Shown: piece by piece, positions 27,784-35,514 of the stretch
Layout of the letters: each line of letters begins with the position of its first letter
How positions within the stretch are numbered: position 1 is the first letter of the stretch
Source of the DNA: an uncultured Clostridia bacterium
GTDB lineage: Bacteria > Bacillota > Clostridia > Christensenellales > Borkfalkiaceae
Assembly (NCBI GenBank): GCA_937912025.1
Contig: CALDOZ010000003.1
Coordinates: 31,230-95,229, forward strand
Reading direction: 5' to 3'
Length of the DNA: 64,000 nt
Made by a program: the position numbers and the translations under genes
Notes under the pieces: generated by a model
Database searches by the model: none
What the model was told of the DNA's origin: nothing
Seen by the model: only the letters and a program-made list of their open reading frames with translations

Positions 27784-28652
27784 TAAAACTCCACTACTAA
27801 ACCGTCGTACGAAGCAATAAACCCGTCTTTTTCGGCAATTTGTTTCATATCTTCGTAAACAACGCCTATACCGTTGTGTGAAAAATGATTTACTACAAAC
27901 TTAGTTTTTTCAGTTGCTAAACCATAAGTTTTGAAAAGCTGAGCGTACTCAACGCATTCTTTGTAGCCTAAATGCCCAATATAATCTTTTTTGAGAAGCC
28001 CGTTAGTACAATCAAACGTAACTAAATCAAATGGCTTTTTGCGATTTTTTAAAAACTCAAACGTTTGGTCTGCATAAAAATCACTGTCGTGATGATAAAG
28101 CATACTCTTACCGTCTTTTTCAATAATATACGTTACGGGATAATACTTGAACTGTTTATCACCGTTATCGTCATCTATATTGTATCCAGCGTGAACGGCA
28201 GGAAGCGGTGTTACCATATAACCGCCTATATCGTACGTTTTATAAGGCTCGACTAAATTAGCAATGACGTAATCGTCTTTAATTCCATTTGTTTTTTTAA
28301 TTTTAATAAGTCTTTCATAAACGTCTTTAGGACCGTAAAAATTAGTTGGCGGAGTATTTTGTAAACGCGAAAAAACGGGGTTACGCATAACCACGTCGCC
28401 TTCATAAAAATGGTCGCTATGACCGTGAGTTATTATACAATGTTTTATGCTTGGTAAATCAAATTTATGAGTTAAATAGTGTAAATAAGTATCTGCCGGA
28501 AAATCTATTAAAATTTTACCATCGATAATAGACTGACTTCTCGTTCTAATATTTTTACCGCCGAGCATAGAGGCGCGCTTACAATTTTCACAATCACAAA
28601 ATAATGCTGGTAATCCTTCTGCAGCCGCAGTACCTAAAAACTGAATTTTCAT
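27783..28652 (-). CDS. metallo-beta-lactamase-fold hydrolase, PhnP/RNase Z-like
   Basis: A 289-residue protein with MKIQFLGTAAAEGLPALFCDC at the N-terminus, the metal motif THGHSDHF near residue 75, further ligands in PLPAVHAG (~150), YHHDSDFY (~188) and a terminal VVNHFSHNG (~265). The FCDCENCKRA start with Cys pairs recalls PhnP (cyclic phosphodiesterase of phosphonate metabolism). No other phn gene is present, so the substrate is unknown. It heads the transcript shared with mntP. Confidence 0.85.
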   Translation of the reverse strand: MKIQFLGTAAAEGLPALFCDCENCKRASMLGGKNIRTRSQSIIDGKILIDFPADTYLHYLTHKFDLPSIKHCIITHGHSDHFYEGDVVMRNPVFSRLQNTPPTNFYGPKDVYERLIKIKKTNGIKDDYVIANLVEPYKTYDIGGYMVTPLPAVHAGYNIDDDNGDKQFKYYPVTYIIEKDGKSMLYHHDSDFYADQTFEFLKNRKKPFDLVTFDCTNGLLKKDYIGHLGYKECVEYAQLFKTYGLATEKTKFVVNHFSHNGIGVVYEDMKQIAEKDGFIASYDGLVVEF

Positions 28653-28687
28653 TAAATATTACTCCTAATGGTGTTTCGTTAAAGTAT

Positions 28688-28716
28688 ATGATATACCTTT
28701 ATCGCGCGTTTGTCAA
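28688..28716 (-). promoter_or_regulatory. promoter of the hydrolase-mntP unit
   Basis: TTGACA (complement 28711-28716), 17 bp, TATCAT (complement 28688-28693) on the minus strand. Confidence 0.8.
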
Positions 28717-28737
28717 TGATTGCAAGCGCAAAAAACT

Positions 28738-30750
28738 TTAATTAAAAGTAAACTCTGCCCTCTTGATGACGTGGTTTTGATATTCAATATCAAGTTCGTT
28801 AAAATAACCACTCCAACCCCAAACTCTAACTATTAAGTTTGGATATAACTCGGGGTGCTTTTGAGCGTCGAGTAACTTATCGCGGTTTATAGCGTTAATT
28901 TGAATTTGATGTCCGCCCTTATCAATATAAGACTTAACTAACATAGCCGTTTTTCTTTCACCGTCTACGTTTCTAAACACGCTATCGTGTATTTCAATCG
29001 TAAGCGGTCCGCCGTTAATAAGTTTTTTCATATCGAATTTTGAAAAGGATGATATTACCGAAATTGGACCTTTTACCCTTGCCGTTATCGACGGAGCAAA
29101 GTTAGACGAAAACGGAACGCCCGCTTTTCTACCGTCCGCTGTTGCCCCAACAACTTTTGCCATTCTTATATATTCAAGCGAACTACCCGTTCCGGCGCGA
29201 ACTATACCACCCCTATTATTTTTTTTGTTTTGAATATTTAGTGAATATTGCTCCATTATATAGCACGCTATTTGGTCTACTACGTCGTCGTTATCGCCCA
29301 TTTTAGCGTAGGAAAGTAACGTTTTTTGCAAATCTTCATACCCATTAAAATCTTTTTCAAGCGCCAATAAAAGTTGAGATTTCGTTACCGTTTTATCAAG
29401 GTAAATTGACTTATAAACGCCGTACAAACTATCAGTTGCCGTTGATATCCCAACACCGTGAATACCGTAGTTATTATATTTTGCCCCTCCGCTTGAAATA
29501 TCTTTACCACTTGCTATGCACGTTGGAAAAAACAACGACGTAAACGCGTCTGGTTCAATGTGTTTTTTGTTTATAATGCTAAGTATTTGCTCACTTTCTT
29601 TTTCAAGTTCAAGTTCAAACGCCTTTTTAAAATCGTTAAACGTTTGACTATTAAGCAAGTGGTTTTTTACAGTTTTTTCAACGATAAGTGGTAAATTTAT
29701 GGCTATAATATTGCAAACTTCATACGAATATGCAGGAATAATATATTCCCAACAAGCAGCAACGGTATAGTCGCGCGCGTCGCGAATATCATAACCAATT
29801 CCGCGCAATCCATCTATAATAATATCATCGTTAGAGTATTGTGGAAAACCCAAGCCTTTTTTAGTAAGCGCAGTACCCTTTTGATAAATTGAAAGCGGTG
29901 TGTTTTTGTTTACGCGTAAGTTGATTTTAGGGTCAATAAGCGACAACTCTCTGCTAACGTCAAGACACAATTCAGTAAGTTCGCTATAAACGTCGTTACC
30001 ATCTCTATCAACACCGCCAAGCATTAAACTTTGACCGTTATCGCCAAGTTGAATACCGTCGTATAAATCGGTATCAAAATTTAGCGAAATAAAAAATAGT
30101 TGAGTAAGTTCTTCTAACTCATCTTTGGTTTTACCGTTTTTTATAGAGATATCGTAATAATCTTTCATGTAAAGATCAAATCTACCAAGAGTAACGTGAT
30201 TACATAAATTAAGCCTTAACGCATACTGTAAAAACTTAACTGAAAGCAATGCTTCATAGTAGTTTGTAGCGCCGTTAAAAGGGACGTTATTTAAAGCGTT
30301 ATACAAATGCATTTTATTATCTTCTAAGGCTTTTTCACGATATTTTTTAACAATTTTCATTGCAATATCAATACTTTTTAGAGCCTCTAAATAAAACTCT
30401 TTTTGAGTAAAATTCGCATTGCCAATCATCTCGTTTATTTTATTAATTATACCGTTAAACCCACTCTTTAAAAAGCCGACGTAATCAACGCACATATTGT
30501 TTGAACCACGCATACTGTCTTCACCGTAAATGAGAGTAGGTAAATTAGTCATATACCTATTAAAACCAAAAATATCGTCATCAGTAAAAAATAAAGGCTG
30601 TTCGTTATCAACGGCAATATTAAACGCCGTATTTTGCCTTTTAAGCGAAGATTTTTCATCTAAAATTTTAATAGAATCGTCGTTACAACGCATTTTAACG
30701 TACTCTTTGCTCTTTAAAAAATTTAACATTCTTTTTACTCTTTCAGTCAT
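28738..30750 (-). CDS. glycyl radical enzyme of unknown substrate (short, CWE type)
   Basis: The start is the ATG at 30750 after GAGGTG; a GTG two codons earlier is possible. The 670-residue protein shows the GRE landmarks GRFDLYMKDYYD, LMLGGVDRDGND, the active-site Cys in A-A-C-W-E-Y (~340), SGKDISSGGAKYN (~425) and the radical loop R-V-W-G-W-S with Gly near residue 645. Cys-x-Glu suggests the dehydratase/eliminase branch rather than pyruvate formate-lyase, but Trp replaces the usual Val and the protein is over 100 residues shorter than known dehydratases, mainly at the N-terminus. The activase gene is just upstream. Confidence 0.85.
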   Translation of the reverse strand: MTERVKRMLNFLKSKEYVKMRCNDDSIKILDEKSSLKRQNTAFNIAVDNEQPLFFTDDDIFGFNRYMTNLPTLIYGEDSMRGSNNMCVDYVGFLKSGFNGIINKINEMIGNANFTQKEFYLEALKSIDIAMKIVKKYREKALEDNKMHLYNALNNVPFNGATNYYEALLSVKFLQYALRLNLCNHVTLGRFDLYMKDYYDISIKNGKTKDELEELTQLFFISLNFDTDLYDGIQLGDNGQSLMLGGVDRDGNDVYSELTELCLDVSRELSLIDPKINLRVNKNTPLSIYQKGTALTKKGLGFPQYSNDDIIIDGLRGIGYDIRDARDYTVAACWEYIIPAYSYEVCNIIAINLPLIVEKTVKNHLLNSQTFNDFKKAFELELEKESEQILSIINKKHIEPDAFTSLFFPTCIASGKDISSGGAKYNNYGIHGVGISTATDSLYGVYKSIYLDKTVTKSQLLLALEKDFNGYEDLQKTLLSYAKMGDNDDVVDQIACYIMEQYSLNIQNKKNNRGGIVRAGTGSSLEYIRMAKVVGATADGRKAGVPFSSNFAPSITARVKGPISVISSFSKFDMKKLINGGPLTIEIHDSVFRNVDGERKTAMLVKSYIDKGGHQIQINAINRDKLLDAQKHPELYPNLIVRVWGWSGYFNELDIEYQNHVIKRAEFTFN

Positions 30751-30757
30751 AAACACC

Positions 30758-31615
30758 TCATATTTTGACGGCTTTTATTCCGTAATTTTTAAAAATTTGT
30801 ATTATTTTATCAATGCTATTGCAATCGTTTTTATCATAAGTTGGAATATCCTTTCTAAGTAAACCTAAATACTTAGATGGCGCAAACTCGTTATACGGCA
30901 ACAGCTCAACGTATTTAACGTTATTTTCAACAAGAAACACCGCTATATCGGCAATATTTTCGTCCGTATCAGTCACCGTAGGAATAAGCGGAACGCGTGT
31001 TACAAAATCCACACCGCTACTTGCTAAAGTTTTATAATTTTTTAAAATAACTGCGTTATCTTGACCGCAATGCTTTTTAAACTTATCGCTATTTATAATT
31101 TTTAAATCATACAAAAAATAATCACAATTTTTAATTGCTTTTAAAAAGTTTGCATAACTTGCGTATCCACTCGTTTGAATTGCAACGTGTACGCCGTTTA
31201 AAAGTTCTTTAACGCTTATGATATAATCTATAAAACATAACGGCTCGCCACCAGAAAATGTAACTCCGCCACCGCAACTTTTTAAAACGTCTGCATTTTT
31301 ATTTATATAATTTGCTAGTTGTATTGCAGTATAATCAGTCCCACTTTTGCGTATAAAATTATTTTTGCACGCCTTCAAACTCTCACTAGTTAAAATGGTT
31401 TTGCCATCTACATTTTTAGCAAATTTTATGCAACTACCACACCCCGTACACGCCGACGTATTTTTAATATACTCTTCGTTAAAACTTTGCCCTTCCGGGT
31501 TATGACACCAATCGCATTTTAGCGGGCAACCTTTAAAAAACACCGTCATTCGTACGCCGGGTCCGTCAAACGTTGAAAACTCTTCTATTGAAAAAATCTT
31601 TGCGTTATTTTTCAT
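30758..31615 (-). CDS. glycyl radical enzyme activating enzyme (radical SAM)
   Basis: A 285-residue activase with CxxxCxxC at C30, C34 and C37 (GCPLKCDWCHNPE), the GGEP-type SAM motif TFSGGEPL (~118) and an inserted Cys group C56, C59, C62, C83, enough for one auxiliary [4Fe-4S] rather than the usual two. It installs the glycyl radical on the enzyme encoded immediately downstream (7-base spacing). No ribosome site precedes its ATG. Substrate is not deducible; the divergent AraC gene suggests induction by a carbon source. Confidence 0.93.
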   Translation of the reverse strand: MKNNAKIFSIEEFSTFDGPGVRMTVFFKGCPLKCDWCHNPEGQSFNEEYIKNTSACTGCGSCIKFAKNVDGKTILTSESLKACKNNFIRKSGTDYTAIQLANYINKNADVLKSCGGGVTFSGGEPLCFIDYIISVKELLNGVHVAIQTSGYASYANFLKAIKNCDYFLYDLKIINSDKFKKHCGQDNAVILKNYKTLASSGVDFVTRVPLIPTVTDTDENIADIAVFLVENNVKYVELLPYNEFAPSKYLGLLRKDIPTYDKNDCNSIDKIIQIFKNYGIKAVKI

Positions 31616-31635
31616 AATTTAGCCATTTTTATTTT

Positions 31636-31688
31636 ATTATACCACTTAAGACTTGACTAATTTGGCTATTTGTTGTATTATAATAGCC
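31636..31688. promoter_or_regulatory. divergent promoters and operator-like inverted repeat
   Basis: Plus strand: TTGACT at 31653-31658, 17 bp, TATTAT at 31676-31681, reading into the AraC gene. Minus strand: TATAAT (complement 31636-31641), reading into the activase, with a weak -35. An 8-bp inverted repeat, TGGCTATT ... AATAGCCA with an 11-bp gap (31663-31689), lies over the AraC promoter and is a plausible regulator site. Confidence 0.7.
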
Positions 31689-31712
31689 ATAATTTTACTT
31701 TTTGGTGATTAT

Positions 31713-32546
31713 ATGATAACACATCAACTTAAAAACACTATAGGGGCGGAAATATATAACGCATTTATATATAAAAACATCAATTACGCTCAACATTTTC
31801 ATAAAGGTATTGAGTTTGTTTTTGTGTTAAACGGTACTCTTAACTCAAACGTTAACGGCGTTGAATATACGCTAAACAGCGGTGAAAGTTTGCTACTGTT
31901 TCCGTTTAACGTTCATTCATACAAAACTACAAGTAATTGCGAAGTTTTAATAGTTGTTTTTTCAGACGATTACGTTCAAAGTTTTATGCGTTTAAAAAAT
32001 AACTACGTTGCTATAAATAATAAGTTCACTTTAACTAATTCTATTAAAAATTACGTTTTAGAAAACCTTGCAATAAAAAACAACGCCGTTTTGCCTTTTT
32101 ATGACAATCACGCCGATAGTATAACCGAACTTATCACCCCTGATTATCTCACGATTAAAAGTGTAGCGTATTGTATTTGTAACGAATTTAATAAGCAAGT
32201 AAAGTTTACTAAAAAAGGTCGTTTGCAAAATGACGTTTTAGTTGACTGTCTTATTTACGTTGAAAACAACTATATGCGTGACGTTTCTTTAAACGATATG
32301 TGTAAACACCTTGGTTACGATTACAATTATTTATCAAGAATTTTTAATAATCAAATGAAAACTTCTTTTAAAACAATATTAAATCAACGCCGACTTGAAC
32401 ACGCCGTTTCACTTTTATCTAAAAGTGACGTAAGTATTAGCGTTGCTTGTTTTGAAAGCGGATTTCAAAGTGTTAGAACGTTTAATAGAGTTTTTAAAGA
32501 GTTTACTAATAAAAATCCAAGCCAATTTTTTAAAAATAAAACTTAG
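31713..32546 (+). CDS. AraC family transcription regulator
   Basis: The start is ATG 31713, downstream of the promoter; the frame open from 31653 would begin inside the -35 box. The 277-residue protein has an N-terminal cupin sensor (HFHKGIEFVFVL at residues 28-39, GESLLLFPFNVHSY ~68) and a C-terminal double HTH (SLNDMCKHLGYDYNYLSRIFNNQM and VSISVACFESGFQSVRTFNRVFKEF, ending NPSQF). It is divergent from the activase/GRE pair and presumably controls it in response to that system's substrate. Confidence 0.9.
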   Translation: MITHQLKNTIGAEIYNAFIYKNINYAQHFHKGIEFVFVLNGTLNSNVNGVEYTLNSGESLLLFPFNVHSYKTTSNCEVLIVVFSDDYVQSFMRLKNNYVAINNKFTLTNSIKNYVLENLAIKNNAVLPFYDNHADSITELITPDYLTIKSVAYCICNEFNKQVKFTKKGRLQNDVLVDCLIYVENNYMRDVSLNDMCKHLGYDYNYLSRIFNNQMKTSFKTILNQRRLEHAVSLLSKSDVSISVACFESGFQSVRTFNRVFKEFTNKNPSQFFKNKT

Positions 32547-32600
32547 AAACGTAAATTTTACAAACATATTAAAGTTATTAAGTTTCATACTATTCGCAAT

Positions 32601-32615
32601 AAAAAACCACCACGC
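32601..32615. repeat. 15-bp terminal inverted repeat, left copy
   Basis: AAAAAACCACCACGC. Its exact reverse complement occurs at 34382-34396. The two bracket a 1.8-kb segment with a direct repeat at each end. No obvious target-site duplication lies outside. Confidence 0.75.
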
Positions 32616-32617
32616 AA

Positions 32618-32754
32618 AAGCCGAGTCCCTACAAGGGATTCGGCAACTAAATAAATCCTTACGGATTTGTGATATTCGTCTAATGACGAGTGAGATTGCC
32701 TTACGTCAGTTATATTCGCCTTACGGCAAGTTGTGGATTTATTTAATATAACTT
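32618..32754 (+). repeat. 137-bp palindrome-rich repeat, copy 1
   Basis: Identical to 34222-34358 except for three mismatches near the right end. It is built of small hairpins: GCCGAGTCCCT/AGGGATTCGGC (loop ACA), ATCC-TTAC-GGAT, TCGTC-TAAT-GACGA and a GCC-TTAC-GGC near the right end. The outer pair TAAATAAATCC/GGATTTATTTA encloses most of them as a multibranch structure. Open frames across it are side-products of the palindromes. Confidence 0.85.
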
Positions 32755-32771
32755 TAGCGTAGCCAAAATAA

Positions 32772-32856
32772 AACTGCTTACGCAGTTGGCGTTCGCTTCG
32801 CTCAGCTAAACTGTTTACTGCGTAAACAATACAACTTTTAGCCACAAGGCTAAAAA
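32772..32856. repeat. run of further short hairpins
   Basis: Three more stems follow copy 1: AACTGC-TTAC-GCAGTT (32772-32787), GTTTAC-TGC-GTAAAC (32813-32827) and TTTTAGCC-ACAA-GGCTAAAA (32837-32856). The style (4-8 bp stems, 3-4 nt loops) matches the repeat itself, so this may be the rest of the same element. No gene is seen in 32547-33079. Confidence 0.6.
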
Positions 32857-32896
32857 TAAAACTAAATTATCTTAATCTTTTGTGGTAAAGATAAAG

Positions 32897-32945
32897 CCCA
32901 CCATATTTCGCCTTAAAGCGAAGTATAGTGGGCTACACTTTTGTA
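32897..32945. terminator. long inverted repeat, possible terminator
   Basis: AGCCCACCATATTTCGC pairs with GCGAAGTATAGTGGGCT across CTTAAA, with a few mismatches, followed on the plus strand by ACACTTTT. It could end the AraC transcript or be part of the repeat island. Confidence 0.5.
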
Positions 32946-33079
32946 TTAAATTAAAATTCCCTAAGAGAAACTCCGTAATGGAATCTGATTGTTTCTCCGA
33001 AAGTGCAATTTCCTATAAATTTTTAATGTTTCAAAAAATCCCTAAGAGAAGAGCACTTTATTCCGCGTTTTTTATTATA

Positions 33080-33940
33080 TTAAATTTCAATATCTATAAA
33101 TACTGGTGAATGGTCTGATATAGGAAAATAATAGTCGGGCGAATAACGTTCAAATCGCTTAACGCTTTTTTCGGGCGCGTTTTTAACTAATATATGGTCA
33201 ATTGCATCTTCAAAAGGCTTATCGTAGTATTCCGTTTTAAAACCATCGCAGAAACAGTAATGATACCCCATAGTTTCGTCAACATAATCAGTTGCTAAAT
33301 CGTGCGCGTGAATAAACCCGCTATTTAAAGCGTATTTTATAGGTTTTGTGTTATACGAGTTATTAAAGTCGCCGGTTAAAATCATAGGGCAATTATATTT
33401 TTCACTGTATTTTTTAAGTTTAGAAATTAATAAACGTGTTTGCCACTCTCTTGCTTCGTTAGATAAAGGTTGATAATTAGCTAAATATTTATGTTTTTCC
33501 TCGGTAGGATTTTTCTTCCACCAAAGGTGCGTGGTTGCATAAGCGAAAATTTTACCGTTTTCTTTTACCCTAAAAATCGCTAAATTCCACGTTTTTGTTT
33601 TACCATTATTAAACTCGCCTTCCCAGTTCTCAATTTTTTCAGGATAACTACCAAACTCTGCGTCTATAAGTTCTAATTTATCGGTATTATATATAATAGG
33701 TGTAAAACGCCCCCATATAAGAGCGTATTTTTTACCTTTTTGAGAAAAATCTTCTATAATATAATCTACCATTAAACTACTTGCTTCTTGCATGCCTATT
33801 ACGTCGGGAGTAGTATCTTCGTAAACTTGTAAAATTCCTTTTACCCTTACCTTAGCGGAACAATCGTAGCCTAATTTTTCCCATTCGGGAGTATTAGTAT
33901 CTCTTTCCCAAACGTTATGTGACATTAATCGTAATAACAT
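33080..33940 (-). CDS. endonuclease/exonuclease/phosphatase (EEP) family hydrolase
   Basis: A 286-residue protein starting MLLRLMSHNVWE, with AAGGAG upstream. It has the EEP motifs: Asn in SHNVWE, Glu in VIGMQEASS (~50), HLWWKKN (~140), GDFNNSYNTKPI (~190) and the terminal SDHSPVFIDI (~273). Members include DNase I-like nucleases, sphingomyelinases and phosphatases. No signal peptide is visible, so it acts in the cytoplasm. It lies between two copies of a 137-bp repeat and outer inverted repeats, so it may have been moved as cargo. Confidence 0.88.
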   Translation of the reverse strand: MLLRLMSHNVWERDTNTPEWEKLGYDCSAKVRVKGILQVYEDTTPDVIGMQEASSLMVDYIIEDFSQKGKKYALIWGRFTPIIYNTDKLELIDAEFGSYPEKIENWEGEFNNGKTKTWNLAIFRVKENGKIFAYATTHLWWKKNPTEEKHKYLANYQPLSNEAREWQTRLLISKLKKYSEKYNCPMILTGDFNNSYNTKPIKYALNSGFIHAHDLATDYVDETMGYHYCFCDGFKTEYYDKPFEDAIDHILVKNAPEKSVKRFERYSPDYYFPISDHSPVFIDIEI

Positions 33941-33969
33941 AAAATCTCCTTAACTAAGTTTTTTATTAT

Positions 33970-34072
33970 AAGCCGTTAGAAAAAGGTCGGTCGCAATTGA
34001 CCTTTTTGGTCATTGGGGTTACACACACAAAGTAGAAACGACGCATAACGAAGTAAATAAACCCTTAAAATT
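33970..34072. repeat. bulged-hairpin repeat family, copy A (5' part degenerate)
   Basis: It carries the family core: CAATTGACC-TTTTT-GGTCATTG apical stem with a bulged T, then AAAGTAGAAACGACGCATAACG and a CCCTTAAAA end. The left arm of the outer stem is eroded. The other copies lie at 52613, 52750, 63751 and 63860. The remainder of 33941-34410 holds only the second 137-bp repeat and its inverted repeat. Confidence 0.7.
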
Positions 34073-34221
34073 GGTTGAAATGACAAACGTGAATAACACA
34101 CGAAAAAGTAAAAATTTTTATAATTTTGCGTTCGTTATAAAGTAGTTATAGCACAAACTTGTGAAAATTACAACTGTTTTTTATAAAAATATGCTAAAAG
34201 TTAAAGGGAAAAAGGGTAAGC

Positions 34222-34358
34222 AAGCCGAGTCCCTACAAGGGATTCGGCAACTAAATAAATCCTTACGGATTTGTGATATTCGTCTAATGACGAGTGAGAT
34301 TGCCTTACGTCAGTTATATTCGCCTTACGGCGAGTTAAGGATTTATTTAATATAACTT
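34222..34358 (+). repeat. 137-bp palindrome-rich repeat, copy 2
   Basis: Direct copy of 32618-32754; the mismatches (GGCGAGTTAAGG against GGCAAGTTGTGG) lie just inside the outer stem and leave it paired. Confidence 0.85.
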
Positions 34359-34381
34359 ACCGATAGGCAAATATAGTTGTG

Positions 34382-34396
34382 GCGTGGTGGTTTTTT
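34382..34396. repeat. 15-bp terminal inverted repeat, right copy
   Basis: GCGTGGTGGTTTTTT, the exact reverse complement of 32601-32615. It ends 15 bp before the stop codon of the neighbouring YitT-family gene. Confidence 0.75.
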
Positions 34397-34410
34397 AGTT
34401 TTATGCAGTT

Positions 34411-35361
34411 TTATTCTTTTACGCCGTTAATTTCGTTTAATTTGCTTGCAAGAAGTTTTTTATCTTCTTCCGTTTCATCTGTCTTTTCAAAAGAGAAATT
34501 ACCGCTAATACCCATAACGTCAGAATAATATAAGAAGGTATTTTTATACTGTTTCATCATTTTTAAAAACTCGGCAATTTCACGGTAACTAACTAAGCAT
34601 AATATAACTTCTTTACCTTGCTCGCTAAACGCGCCTTCCCCTTTAATTATAGTTGCGCCGTGACGGAAGTTAAAAATAATATTGTTTCTAATTTCTTTTG
34701 CGCATAAGCTATCAGTTACAATTTCAAACTTAACGGCGCTTCGCCTATCTTTTAAAATGGACGCAGTTAATCTTTCACACACGAAAATTTCAACCACCGA
34801 AAGACATACCGAATTGACGTTCATATCGTAAACGAAAAACGATATACCAACAACGGCGTAACTTAAATACGCTATTATATTTTCCACGTTTTTATGCGGA
34901 AATTTCTTTTGGATTAAACAACCTAAAATATCAACTCCACCCGACGAACCGCCAACGCGAAGCAAAACTCCCGTTACGCCTTGACATATTCCACCGAATA
35001 TTGCCGCAACTAAATGACTATTTGGCGCTACGCTACAATCGTATTGATATAAATTAAAAATAGAACATAAGTTAAGCGTAACAGAAACTATAACGGTATA
35101 AATTACAGTATAAATAACGTAACGCTTTTTTAAAACGAACCACGCTATAATAAGTAGCGGTAAGTTTAAAATAAACGTATAGTAACCTGCGTTAATTTTT
35201 GTTAAATATTGCAATATAGTAGCAAGCCCGTCAATACCACTTGGCGCAAAGTCCGCTTTATAAACGAAAATATGCAGTCCCATCGCAACTAGAACGGATA
35301 TGATTATTATTAAAGCAATATTCTTTATTTCTACACCCCAATTAACTTTCTTTTTTATCAT
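34411..35361 (-). CDS. YitT family membrane protein (DUF161 + DUF2179)
   Basis: A 316-residue protein with five or six N-terminal helices containing FAPSGIDGLATIL (~53) and LRVGGSSGGVDILGCLIQ (~135). A soluble C-terminal DUF2179 domain (~225-300) contains RHGATIIKGEGAFSEQGKEVILCLVS. YitT proteins are common in Firmicutes; their role is not established. A short tail rich in Glu and Lys follows. Single gene on the minus strand. Confidence 0.88.
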   Translation of the reverse strand: MIKKKVNWGVEIKNIALIIIISVLVAMGLHIFVYKADFAPSGIDGLATILQYLTKINAGYYTFILNLPLLIIAWFVLKKRYVIYTVIYTVIVSVTLNLCSIFNLYQYDCSVAPNSHLVAAIFGGICQGVTGVLLRVGGSSGGVDILGCLIQKKFPHKNVENIIAYLSYAVVGISFFVYDMNVNSVCLSVVEIFVCERLTASILKDRRSAVKFEIVTDSLCAKEIRNNIIFNFRHGATIIKGEGAFSEQGKEVILCLVSYREIAEFLKMMKQYKNTFLYYSDVMGISGNFSFEKTDETEEDKKLLASKLNEINGVKE

Positions 35362-35469
35362 AAAACCCTCATATAAAATATATAATAATTATACTATAAA
35401 ACATAGCGATTTTGTTGCAATTTTTTGATTATTTGAGCATAAAATTGAAAAATATTGACCTTTTTTTAA

Positions 35470-35505
35470 GTTATTAAAACGCCTAATGCATTTAAGCATT
35501 AGGCG
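35470..35505 (-). terminator. terminator of the zinc-ribbon/propeller gene
   Basis: CGCCTAATGC with GCATTAGGCG across ATTTAA (35480-35505), followed on the minus strand by TTTTAATAAC. 9 bp after the stop codon. Confidence 0.8.
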
Positions 35506-35514
35506 AATATAATT

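Noticed and set aside
32443..34355. Two similar small proteins encoded in the repeat island
   Set aside because: The shared peptide is the translation of the 137-bp repeat in one frame; there are no ribosome sites, and the opposite strand is equally open because of the palindromes.
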